Below the pieces are notes generated by a model. It ran no database searches. It worked only from the letters and a program-made list of their open reading frames with translations, and had not been told where the DNA came from. Made by a program: the position numbers and the translations under genes. DNA of 64,000 nt, taken from the NCBI GenBank assembly GCA_019359355.1, contig JAHHHM010000007.1, positions 62,001-126,000 on the forward strand. Reading direction: 5' to 3'. Origin of the DNA: Microcoleus vaginatus WJT46-NPBG5. Lineage in GTDB: Bacteria > Cyanobacteriota > Cyanobacteriia > Cyanobacteriales > Oscillatoriaceae. Below, piece by piece: positions 55,553 through 64,000 of the stretch. Within the stretch, counting starts at the first letter, position 1. Each line of letters opens with the position of its first letter.

Positions 55553-57562
55553 TTGCAATTCACTTGAATCCCTATCAGGGATTGAAACGCAAGTCAGCGT
55601 AAAATCCTAACTCACTGTGAGCAGCATACACACCGTTGCAATTCACTTGAATCCCTATCAGGGATTGAAACGCAAGTCAGCGAGCTTGATGGAGGCATTT
55701 ACAATTCTTGCAATTCACTTGAATCCCTATCAGGGATTGAAACGGAACCTGGGAAATTAGCGAAACCACAGCATTTTAATGGTTGCAATTCACTTGAATC
55801 CCTATCAGGGATTGAAACAAAACAAAGGCCATATCTTGAAAGACTTCATAGATTGCAATTCACTTGAATCCCTATCAGGGATTGAAACAGACCAGATTGC
55901 AAGCAAAAAAGCATACTCACCTATATTGCAATTCACTTGAATCCCTATCAGGGATTGAAACAGCTTACCGCCATAATCCCGAATCCATACCAGCAACTCG
56001 CTTGCAATTCACTTGAATCCCTATCAGGGATTGAAACATATCCAGTGGAATTGCAAGAAGTGATATCGAGCTTGCAATTCACTTGAATCCCTATCAGGGA
56101 TTGAAACCGATGGGTATATCGGCGGCCATGAAGATTTTCAATTTGCAATTCACTTGAATCCCTATCAGGGATTGAAACGCAGAAATGCTGACGGGCCTTA
56201 TCACGGCCTTTATTTGCAATTCACTTGAATCCCTATCAGGGATTGAAACGTAAAGAGACTTCAACCACGGCACGCAGGGAATAGCTTGCAATTCACTTGA
56301 ATCCCTATCAGGGATTGAAACGCAAGTTCTCCGACCGCTCCTCCTAGAGGTAGTGGCAAATTTGCAATTCACTTGAATCCCTATCAGGGATTGAAACAAA
56401 GCCATGATACACATTGCTGACATTCTCGCTATTGCAATTCACTTGAATCCCTATCAGGGATTGAAACGGAGAACTTGCAACACCATAAACTTGCCCTGTG
56501 AATTTTGCAATTCACTTGAATCCCTATCAGGGATTGAAACTTCTAAGTCTAAATCTTCTTCCTGACAATAAGGACTTGCAATTCACTTGAATCCCTATCA
56601 GGGATTGAAACGAGTGTATTCCAGTTGCGGGAGTTGCACCAAATTGTTGCAATTCACTTGAATCCCTATCAGGGATTGAAACCCTGCTTTAGTTGCACCC
56701 ATCAGTAAAGGTGCAAGCAGTTTGCAATTCACTTGAATCCCTATCAGGGATTGAAACCAGCACTTATATGCTGCTCCTTCCTGGGTGCCAAAATTGCAAT
56801 TCACTTGAATCCCTATCAGGGATTGAAACTGTCTATAATGGCGCTTCTGGTTCTCTTAGAACTTCAGACCCGCGCTTTGCAATTCACTTGAATCCCTATC
56901 AGGGATTGAAACTCTTGTAATGTAATCGTCATCTTCATCAGCAGGATCATCGAGATAAAACTTGAATCCCTATCAGGGATTGAAACTCTTGTAATGGCAG
57001 CGGAAAGCAGCAGCGGAAAGCTTGCAATTCACTTGAATCCCTATCAGGGATTGAAACAAAAAAATTGCAAGCACTCCCCCCCCGTGGCACCCTTTCTTGC
57101 AATTCACTTGAATCCCTATCAGGGATTGAAACGGGGGATGCTTCGATAATTACGCTGGCTGCTCGTTTGCAATTCACTTGAATCCCTATCAGGGATTGAA
57201 ACGGGCATCCCTCCACTTGACTTTGGAGGATTGGCGCGAGTTGCAATTCACTTGAATCCCTATCAGGGATTGAAACGAGAAGCCGATAACAATAGCGGCA
57301 CTGATTCCAATTGGTTGCAATTCACTTGAATCCCTATCAGGGATTGAAACATTAGAATAAATAGAAATAAAGAGCCAATTAACTATTTGCAATTCACTTG
57401 AATCCCTATCAGGGATTGAAACTTGATTGGGGCATTGCTGCCGCAACTCAATATCTTGCAATTCACTTGAATCCCTATCAGGGATTGAAACAACCAGATG
57501 ATATTGCCTTTAACTACACCGTCAACTTGAAATTTACTTGAATTTCTAAAAGAGATTAAAAT
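55553..57562 (+). CRISPR. CRISPR array, 28 repeats and 27 spacers, no cas genes in the window
   Basis: The 36-nt repeat has first 20 nt TTGCAATTCACTTGAATCCC and last 16 nt TATCAGGGATTGAAAC; AATCCC/GGGATT can form a 6-bp stem around TATCA. Twenty-six copies look intact. Repeat 20 (56951-56986) has its first 9 nt replaced, and the last (57527-57562) is degenerate, marking the trailer end. Spacers are mostly 33-40 nt; spacers 1 and 18 are 47 nt. The ATTGAAAC end is the crRNA tag seen with cyanobacterial type I-D and III systems, but the type cannot be fixed without cas genes. Spacer 11 (56322-56361) matches the insert in the neighbouring repeat block. Minus-strand frames reading SIPDRDSSELQ are repeat artefacts. 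Confidence 0.98.
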
Positions 57563-57905
57563 TTATAAGTGGGATGCTATAGCGATTTTTAGAAATATGA
57601 GTCCAAGCTTATAGCCTGGGTGAAAAAAGGAGCGGGGCAACCTGTACCTCATCTAAAAGATAAAGCCATACAAACCTTAAAAATATATTGCAAAAAAATA
57701 CCTTTTAATATTTTTTTCACAAGGAAAAATTGAGTCATTGACAAACATTGCTAAGGAAATAGGCATTAACCTGAGTATCTCCTTAAATCTGCCGCTGCTC
57801 GCTTTTTCATGACAGGGTTTTAGCCTGTTTCAGGAAATGATCAAACCCTTTAATTAAGTTGCTCATTTCCTCTCACATCGGCTCGATTATTCTGAATATA
57901 ACCAG
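57563..57905. pseudogene. Spacer after the array, with a possible decayed coding remnant
   Basis: An AT-rich stretch. A plus-strand frame open from 57593 to the TGA at 57731 reads LIAWVKKGAGQPVPHLKDKA...CKKIPFNIFFTRK. A one-base shift in the A-run near 57725-57730 continues as IESLTNIAKEIGINLS, which looks like a helix-turn-helix. I do not recognise the protein. It may be a decayed transposase or regulator, or chance. Confidence 0.25.
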
Positions 57906-60900
57906 CTAGCGCGTTGCCACCTCATCACAAAGCTGACCCTCGCTTTCACTGCTAGCATTATTCGTCAGGTAATTCTTCAGCCAACCGCAGCCGCGCACAA
58001 TCAGACTGTCTAAATCCAGATCGCCCACACGCCACAGAATAACAGTTTTATCGGAGCTGGCTAAGGCAAGGGTTTGGCCGTCGGGACTGAAGTTCACACT
58101 ATTAACCACATCGTCTAAGTTGAGAGTGGCAATTAAAGTCCCATCTGTGCGCCAGAGTTTAACCATTTTGTCCGCACTTGCCGTGGCAATCGTTTCACCG
58201 TCGGGGCTAAATGCAACGCTATTAACACTCACATCATGCTGGAGCGTTTTCAGCAAAGTCCCATCTTTGCTCCAAAGCTTAACAGTATTGTCTGGACTTG
58301 CACCCGCAGAGGCAATCATTTGACCGTCGGGGCTAAATGTCACACTATTGATACTTGCCTCATAGTTGAGCGTTTTCAGTTCCTTACCGGCCTTACTCCA
58401 AAGTTTAACCATCTTGTCCGCGCTTGCCGTGGCAATGGTTTGACCGTCAGGGCTGAATGTCACGCTATTGACACTCGCCTCATGCTGAAGCGTTTGGAGT
58501 TCCTTGCCGTCTTGGCTCCAAAGTTTAACCGTATTATCTGCACTCCCAGAGGCAATCATTTCACCGTCGGGGCTGAAGGTCACACTATTGACTGCATCCT
58601 TATGTTTATCTAAATTTTTAATTAAAGTGCCGTCTTTGCTCCAGAGTTTGACGGTGCTATCTGCACTCCCAGAAGCAAAAAACTGACCGTCGGGACTGAA
58701 ACTAACTGAATTTACGGCATCCTCATGTCTATCTAAATTTTTGACTAAGGTGCCGTCAATGTTCCAGAGTTTAACCGTGTTGTCCCAACTGCCGGTCGCT
58801 AGCCTCTGGCCATCGCGGCTAAAACTTACGCTGTAAACCCAGTCACTATGGCCAACCAGTGTTCGGGCTAACGGGGTGCTGTCGCGACTCCAAAGTTTAA
58901 CGGTTTGGTCATCGCTGGCAGAAGCAATCGTTTGGCCGTCGGGGCTAAAACTCACGGCCCTGATAACATCTTGATGGCCTCTTAAGGTTTTCAAGACGAT
59001 GCCATCAATGTTCCAGAGTTTGACGGTGTTGTCTGCGCTGCCAGAGGCCAGGGTTTGGCCGTCACCGCTGAAACTGACGCTGTAGACGACATCACTGTGC
59101 CCTTTGAGGGTGTTGATCACTGTACCGTCGCTAATACGCCAAAGTTTAATCGTGTTGTCGGCACTTGCAGAGGCCAAGGTTTGACCGTTGGGGCTAAAGC
59201 TCACTCTGTAAACGCCGCCGGTATGCTCTTTAAAGGTTTTGAGTTGTTTACCGGCCTTGTTCCACAGTTTAACGGTGCCATCCACACTGGCAGAGGCAAG
59301 GGTTTGGCTATCAGGACTAAAACTGACATCTACTACCCAGTCTTTATGTCCCTTGAGTGTTCTTAGCGCTTTGCCGTCGAGATTCCAAAGATTAATCGTT
59401 TTATCGGTACTAGCAGAAGCAATAATTTGGCCATCGGGACTGAAACTAATACTGGTAAAAATTACTTTGTTATTTGTACCTTTAAACGTTTTAAGCAATT
59501 TGCCATCGTTAAGACGCCAAAGTCTGATGGTATTGTCGGTGCCGGCAGAGGCAATTGTCTGACCATTCGGGCTAAAGGTAATGCTCGTAATATTCCCGTC
59601 ATGGCCGGTTAAAGTTCTCAGCAATTTGCCATCAGGACGCCAGAGGTTAATCGTACTATCCGCACTGGCAGAGGCAATAATTTTGCCGTCAGGGCTGTAA
59701 CTAACGCTCAAGACATTGTTTTTGTGTCCCACTAAGCGGTTGCTTTCTTGGACTCTAGAAACTGTTTGTCTGAGTCGTTGGGCAATCTGACTTTTAATTT
59801 CTGGCGATAGGGATGAAGTCTCCTGGGCAGATTGACCGATCTTGACGCTGTTTGCCAATACGCCAAGCTGGTCGTTGTCAATTGAGAGGACAAGTGCTTT
59901 AGAGGCTGATTGCAATGCCTCAGTTTGGGCGTTTTGTGCCAGTTGTCTTTGCTGCAATGCCATTACAGTCGCGCCGGCCAACAATATAATGCCGGCAATA
60001 GCCCCTCGAAGTAGCCATTTCTGATTGCGGTTAAGGCGTTCTTCCACTTGACTTTTTTCCTCTTTTGCTTGTGCTAATTGAGCGAGGAGTTCTTTATCTC
60101 GTCGCAATTTCTCGATTTCATCTCGGTTCAGTTTATTTTGCTTTTGCAGTTCTTCAAATTCCGCCTGCCTGTCAGATTTTTGCTGCTGGCGGATAAAGGC
60201 GACGAGATAATCGTGAACGAGCTGGTAAAGCTCTGCCGGCACTTCTCTTAACCGAAATATTAACCCCGATTCTACTAAGATTTCTAAAACTAAATCTAAT
60301 TTGCTAGCTTCTTCAACTGAGGCCAAATCGGCGGCTAATTCAGCGCGAGTTTTTAGGGGTCGGGTATCATTTTCATCGGTAAGGGAGTACAGCACAAATC
60401 TGGCAGCATTTTCATTTTCTTTGCCACAGTCTTCGATGGCTTCTTCCAAAAACCGCTCTACCAGTTTTTGTTTCGGGCCTTTTTGCTTGTAGTCTTCCAG
60501 TGTTGTGATGTTTTCTGCTTGCAGCTGCGAACCAACCACTTGCAATTCTATGGGACGCACTTCCCCAGTTTCACTTGCCAAATCCCGCACTAATTCTTGG
60601 ATCAGGGCCGGCTCTAAATAAAACTGCGCTCTATCGGTTAAGTTTTTAATAACTTCCGTGGCATCTTTTGGGGTGAAATTACCTAAGTAATAGAGAATAT
60701 CTTTGCTAAGAATATCGTTATCAATTGCATCTAGTTGGGTGAGCCGGCTGCACTCTAATAAATAATGTAAGTAATCTTCTCGTAAGGCAATAATAACTTT
60801 GACATAAGGAATATTCAGACAAGCTCGCAAAAATTCAAAAAAATCTTGTCGTTTGGTTTGTTCTTTCCAAACAAAGAAAAATTCTTCAAATTGGTCAAAA

Positions 60901-62837
60901 ATGAGAACCGTTAGGAGATTGCCCTCACCATTTTTTTGCAATTGTTCCAGAATCGCTGCCGCTGAATTGAGTGTGGCTGGGTTAGAAGTTGGGGAAAAAC
61001 GACCGTTTTTCAGCGTCTTGAGTTCTTGAACTAAAGTTTTCCCCAATTCCGCGACCCAGTCGGTGTAAACTTGCTGCACCACCGGCAATGCTTCACGAGT
61101 GCCAACGTTGGTTTGTTTTAAGGCCGGCACTAACCCTGCCATGACAATCGAACTTTTGCCCACTCCAGACTGACCATGAATGACGGTCAATTTATTCTGG
61201 GCAGTGCTCATTCTGGTGAGCAAACGCTGGACATCTTTCTGCCGTACAGAAGCCGTAATATCTTCGGGAACGGTTGCAGAAACCGGCTCTAAGGCAGGAT
61301 TAATCGCCTGTCGTTGGGGTTGCAGCCGGCCTGCTCCGATAAAGGCGCGGAAGCCATATTGTGCTTCTATGGCTCGCTGTTCTTGCTTAATATGAAAGGC
61401 GTCTAAATACCGGCTTTGCTGAAAGTACAGCTTTTGCAACTTTTCCAAGATTTGGAGATACAGTTGCGGATCGTACTGCGGCTGACTTTCTTGGCGGGCT
61501 GTTTCGAGTCGAGCAACTGCTTCAGAATGCTGGCCCAGCTCATCCAAAGCTTGGGCCAAAAGCAAGCGATATAAACCCCGGTGATGTGGCCCGGTTGCGG
61601 CGGCTTGGGCTACTTGTACTGGGGCAGTCGCCTGAATGGCCAAAGCTTGCTGGGCGTATTGCTGGGCCTGTTGCCAGTTAGACTGGTGCAAGGCGACTTC
61701 TGCAAGAAACCCATAATCTTGAGCGAGTTGAACTTGATGCGTGCCGGTTTGATGCAGTTGCAAGGATTTTTGAGCGAGCACTGCCAAATCTTCCCAGGCT
61801 TCTAAATCTCGCAGCACTTCGCCTAGCTGGTTGATAAATTTAGCGACTAAGTCCTGATGCCCCGCGTGTTCAAACACCTCAATGCATTGCTGAAGATGAC
61901 TACGGGCTTCCTGCCAGTAGCGCCGGCTTTCCGCCCGATGCCGATCTGCTTGCCGGCGATAACATAGCCCGATATGAAACAGTACAACTCCCTGCCACTG
62001 TCGATCCAGCGAGAACTCAGGACTTTGGTAACTAATTGATGCCGGCTGAGGGGAAAGCGGGATTTGGGTGCGTGTTGGATGGTGGTTATTGACTTGTTCC
62101 TGCCAGAAGTTCAGGCTTTGCTGATAGTGTTCTAGGGCGGCTTCTATTTGATGATTGGCATAGTCATCGCGCCCTAAAATAAATTGCAAACCGGCTTCTA
62201 AGGCGGGTTCTAGCTTAACTCCACGCTTTTGTAACTCTGTGCGGGCTGATTTCAGTTCTGAGGAAGAAGGGGAACCAAGGATGGTGGAGTTGGGCAAAAA
62301 TTGGCCGGCACCAGCATTCAAAACCGCAGAAAATACCCGTTCGGTGTTTTGCCGGATGAAATCGATTAATTCTTCTGTAGTCAGGGCAAATTCAAAGGCA
62401 GTGGCGTAGGTTTCAAAGTCGGGTGCTAAGCGAATCAGCTTTTGCAGCACTTCGTCATTCACCCACAATACGAGGGGAAAGCGAAAACTCTGGGGAAATT
62501 CATCCCGAACTAAATTGGTTGAGGTGAGAACTTCATCGATAGCACTGACTGACTCTAAACCGAATACCATCAAAGCTTCCGGTTGTTCCTTCGCCAGTTC
62601 TGTCTGGATGGTGGCGTAGAGCATCTTCACAGATGCCGGTAGTAAAAACTCTTGAATTTGAACGGGACATTGCTCCCGCAGCTTTTCTACGATACGCCCT
62701 CGCAGGGTTGCGTAGTTGCAGCGGGCTAAAATCAACGAAAATTGCCCTTCTGAAAGCGTCAGCGCTCGGTTGAGCGTCCGCAAAGCGTTATTGTTTTGTG
62801 TAGCGATATCTTCGTGTTGCCGGTGCGGATCGATCAT
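57906..62837 (-). CDS. STAND-type ATPase with TPR, membrane helix and 14 WD40 repeats
   Basis: A 1643-residue multidomain protein. N-terminal domain (about 1-165) of a kind seen in cyanobacterial TPR proteins (EALMVFGLESVSAIDEVL ... FPLVLWVNDEVLQKLIRLAPDFETYA). TPR-like helices about 205-470. A P-loop ATPase of the STAND class: Walker A GQSGVGKSS (near 556) and Walker B VLIFDQFEEFF (near 645). A coiled coil and a single membrane helix (WLLRGAIAGIILLAGATVMAL, near 940-960) follow, then 14 WD40 repeats (about 1035-1610), each of the form SVSFSPDGQ..ASASADNTVKLW. STAND proteins are signal-activated switches, used in regulation and, in some lineages, phage defence. It stands beside the CRISPR array and could be a sensor, but no effector nuclease or protease domain is seen. 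Confidence 0.92.
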   Translation of the reverse strand: MIDPHRQHEDIATQNNNALRTLNRALTLSEGQFSLILARCNYATLRGRIVEKLREQCPVQIQEFLLPASVKMLYATIQTELAKEQPEALMVFGLESVSAIDEVLTSTNLVRDEFPQSFRFPLVLWVNDEVLQKLIRLAPDFETYATAFEFALTTEELIDFIRQNTERVFSAVLNAGAGQFLPNSTILGSPSSSELKSARTELQKRGVKLEPALEAGLQFILGRDDYANHQIEAALEHYQQSLNFWQEQVNNHHPTRTQIPLSPQPASISYQSPEFSLDRQWQGVVLFHIGLCYRRQADRHRAESRRYWQEARSHLQQCIEVFEHAGHQDLVAKFINQLGEVLRDLEAWEDLAVLAQKSLQLHQTGTHQVQLAQDYGFLAEVALHQSNWQQAQQYAQQALAIQATAPVQVAQAAATGPHHRGLYRLLLAQALDELGQHSEAVARLETARQESQPQYDPQLYLQILEKLQKLYFQQSRYLDAFHIKQEQRAIEAQYGFRAFIGAGRLQPQRQAINPALEPVSATVPEDITASVRQKDVQRLLTRMSTAQNKLTVIHGQSGVGKSSIVMAGLVPALKQTNVGTREALPVVQQVYTDWVAELGKTLVQELKTLKNGRFSPTSNPATLNSAAAILEQLQKNGEGNLLTVLIFDQFEEFFFVWKEQTKRQDFFEFLRACLNIPYVKVIIALREDYLHYLLECSRLTQLDAIDNDILSKDILYYLGNFTPKDATEVIKNLTDRAQFYLEPALIQELVRDLASETGEVRPIELQVVGSQLQAENITTLEDYKQKGPKQKLVERFLEEAIEDCGKENENAARFVLYSLTDENDTRPLKTRAELAADLASVEEASKLDLVLEILVESGLIFRLREVPAELYQLVHDYLVAFIRQQQKSDRQAEFEELQKQNKLNRDEIEKLRRDKELLAQLAQAKEEKSQVEERLNRNQKWLLRGAIAGIILLAGATVMALQQRQLAQNAQTEALQSASKALVLSIDNDQLGVLANSVKIGQSAQETSSLSPEIKSQIAQRLRQTVSRVQESNRLVGHKNNVLSVSYSPDGKIIASASADSTINLWRPDGKLLRTLTGHDGNITSITFSPNGQTIASAGTDNTIRLWRLNDGKLLKTFKGTNNKVIFTSISFSPDGQIIASASTDKTINLWNLDGKALRTLKGHKDWVVDVSFSPDSQTLASASVDGTVKLWNKAGKQLKTFKEHTGGVYRVSFSPNGQTLASASADNTIKLWRISDGTVINTLKGHSDVVYSVSFSGDGQTLASGSADNTVKLWNIDGIVLKTLRGHQDVIRAVSFSPDGQTIASASDDQTVKLWSRDSTPLARTLVGHSDWVYSVSFSRDGQRLATGSWDNTVKLWNIDGTLVKNLDRHEDAVNSVSFSPDGQFFASGSADSTVKLWSKDGTLIKNLDKHKDAVNSVTFSPDGEMIASGSADNTVKLWSQDGKELQTLQHEASVNSVTFSPDGQTIATASADKMVKLWSKAGKELKTLNYEASINSVTFSPDGQMIASAGASPDNTVKLWSKDGTLLKTLQHDVSVNSVAFSPDGETIATASADKMVKLWRTDGTLIATLNLDDVVNSVNFSPDGQTLALASSDKTVILWRVGDLDLDSLIVRGCGWLKNYLTNNASSESEGQLCDEVATR

Positions 62838-64000
62838 GCCTTAAATTCCTTTGTCAAAACCGAATTAATCTGAAATTAGCACCCCCCTGTATGCGCTCAT
62901 TCGATTTGCGGTCAGTCATGTTTTATTATTCCCACAACAACATACTGCCTCAAGCGCGTTGAATTTCCTGTTTTACCTATCAGGACTTGTGACTGGTGTG
63001 TTCAGGCAATAAGTTCCACTTATTTTAGTGATTTGTTTAGTCTGTGCAATCTTTGTATCTGGCTCAGCTCAAGTCATTGCAGCGTTTCTTGATTGCAGCT
63101 TTTCAGCAATTAAACTCAGTGCTGCCGGTTTGCTTTGCGAACACCCAGCGAGAGGAGAGGAAAGTTCGGCTGCTCTTGCCGGCACGCCCATCAACATTTT
63201 AGCCCGGTGGGAGTCAACTCGAAATTCACCCTAAAAAGGGATCAGTTAAATTACATTTAATTTGTCTTGCCACCGAGGGGGTTAAAATCTGCGATTTCTG
63301 CTCTCCATCGCCTGTGAAGCGGGCGCACACGTCGGTACGCCCCTACAGTTTCTCTTAATTTCAATCAACAAATTAAATCGGTAGCCACTAATCAGCGCAC
63401 TTCCCCTGTTTCTGCCTTCGTTGGTTGTTGCTGTCTAGATGCGGATGCGAGTCAGGTTCACTCAAGACTGGCTATTTTAGAACTTAGTATAAAAAGTCTG
63501 CCGGTTTCACTGCACTCTCAACCTGATCGGCACTGAGATTAACCGGCAGCCGGTTGGCGCAATGTCAGAGAGAGCCGGCTTGAATTCTGAAATAACTTTT
63601 TAACTTTGCAGCAATCAAAAATTGCTCCAAAATTGCTAATTTTTTTGCATAAACCAATCCTGGAGTTAGAACCCTCAACACGTCTTAGCCTATCCAGTTT
63701 TAACCGATTGAATTTTTCCAATTAGCTTAGGTGCGTCGCTTTTTGCTGTTTCACCCACAACCATAACCTTACTGAAGAGAAACCCGTCCCGCATCAGATA
63801 TCACAATTTATCCCTAATAAACGGCACTCTCTTGTTTTCCGTCCAGTTGCCACAGGTGCAGACACAATGGGTTGGGGAAAATCGAACCTATCTTTACCGG
63901 CTCTTGCTATTGATTGAAAAACCGAGCTGTCCAACATGATCATCTTACTATTATCGGCCCAGCTCCGCTCCATACCCAGCCAGGGCAGCATTGGCAACGC
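62838..64000. other. Right-end region without supported genes, 1.16 kb
   Basis: Contains the promoter side of the STAND/WD40 gene and several short frames (68 aa at 63028-63234 plus; 60 aa at 63539-63721 and 67 aa at 63794-63997 minus) with no recognisable domain or ribosome site. GAGAGGAGAGGAAAGTTCGG near 63151 recalls part of RNase P RNA, but the remaining conserved parts are absent. Sequence continues past the window edge. Confidence 0.45.

Noticed and set aside
55805-57461. Minus-strand open frames across the array reading SIPDRDSSELQ or FQSLIGIQVNCK
   Set aside because: They are translations of the CRISPR repeat in different phases and have no independent coding signal.
63140-63200. GAGAGGAGAGGAAAGTTCGG, similar to the start of RNase P RNA
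   Set aside because: The rest of the conserved RNase P RNA core is not found downstream.

Overview
The window reads as chromosomal DNA of a cyanobacterium, probably a filamentous Oscillatoriales/Coleofasciculales-type strain. Evidence: families essentially confined to cyanobacteria (DUF1830, DUF3318, DUF3352, DUF4168, a CSP41-like epimerase, a cyanobacterial Hsp70-like giant, a radical-SAM protein of the photosystem II high-light acclimation type), heptanucleotide tandem repeats (STRR) between genes, and an F420-type deazaflavin gene. A striking base signature is the palindrome GCCGGC (often TGCCGGC), which occurs throughout genes and spacers. The usual cyanobacterial HIP1 octamer GCGATCGC is rare here.

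Layout. 1-6.3 kb: the 3' end of a histidine kinase, a GAF-PAS-GGDEF-EAL c-di-GMP protein, a small zinc-ribbon protein, a CNT nucleoside transporter and a DUF3318 protein. 6.5-14.7 kb: a minus-strand glycoconjugate island (SGNH/DUF1574 protein, two GT39-like membrane glycosyltransferases, a GT2-GtrA fusion, an OafA-like acyltransferase). 14.9-25.4 kb: cofH, a DUF3352 protein, a Dpp/Opp-type permease, a ROK kinase, a DUF4079/membrane protein/ABC ATPase group, DUF1830 and a B12/radical-SAM protein. 25.5-39.5 kb: housekeeping genes (argC, ribBA, GST, ftsL-like and ftsI, cobH, holA, a 2H phosphoesterase). An alpha/beta hydrolase cassette at 30-31 kb is flanked by 63-bp direct repeats. 40-49.3 kb: a second histidine kinase, surE, a CSP41-like epimerase, an SLH protein, a PRC-barrel/DUF2382 protein facing a membrane protein across a long spacer with paired palindromes, pgsA and a sugar transferase.

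49.8-62.8 kb is the most unusual part. A 1695-residue protein has a long acidic low-complexity region and a C-terminal actin/Hsp70-like ATPase domain. It is followed by a block of a second 36-nt repeat with 36-nt spacing, then a 28-repeat CRISPR array with no cas genes in view, then a 1643-residue TPR-STAND-transmembrane-WD40 protein. One spacer of the array is also found, with one mismatch in 36 nt, between two copies of the unrelated second repeat. The array carries internal scars: a copied leader end, a corrupted repeat and spacers sharing their first bases.

The last 1.2 kb holds no gene I can support. I see no tRNA, rRNA or complete insertion sequence in the window. Function calls come from motif reading, not database searches.
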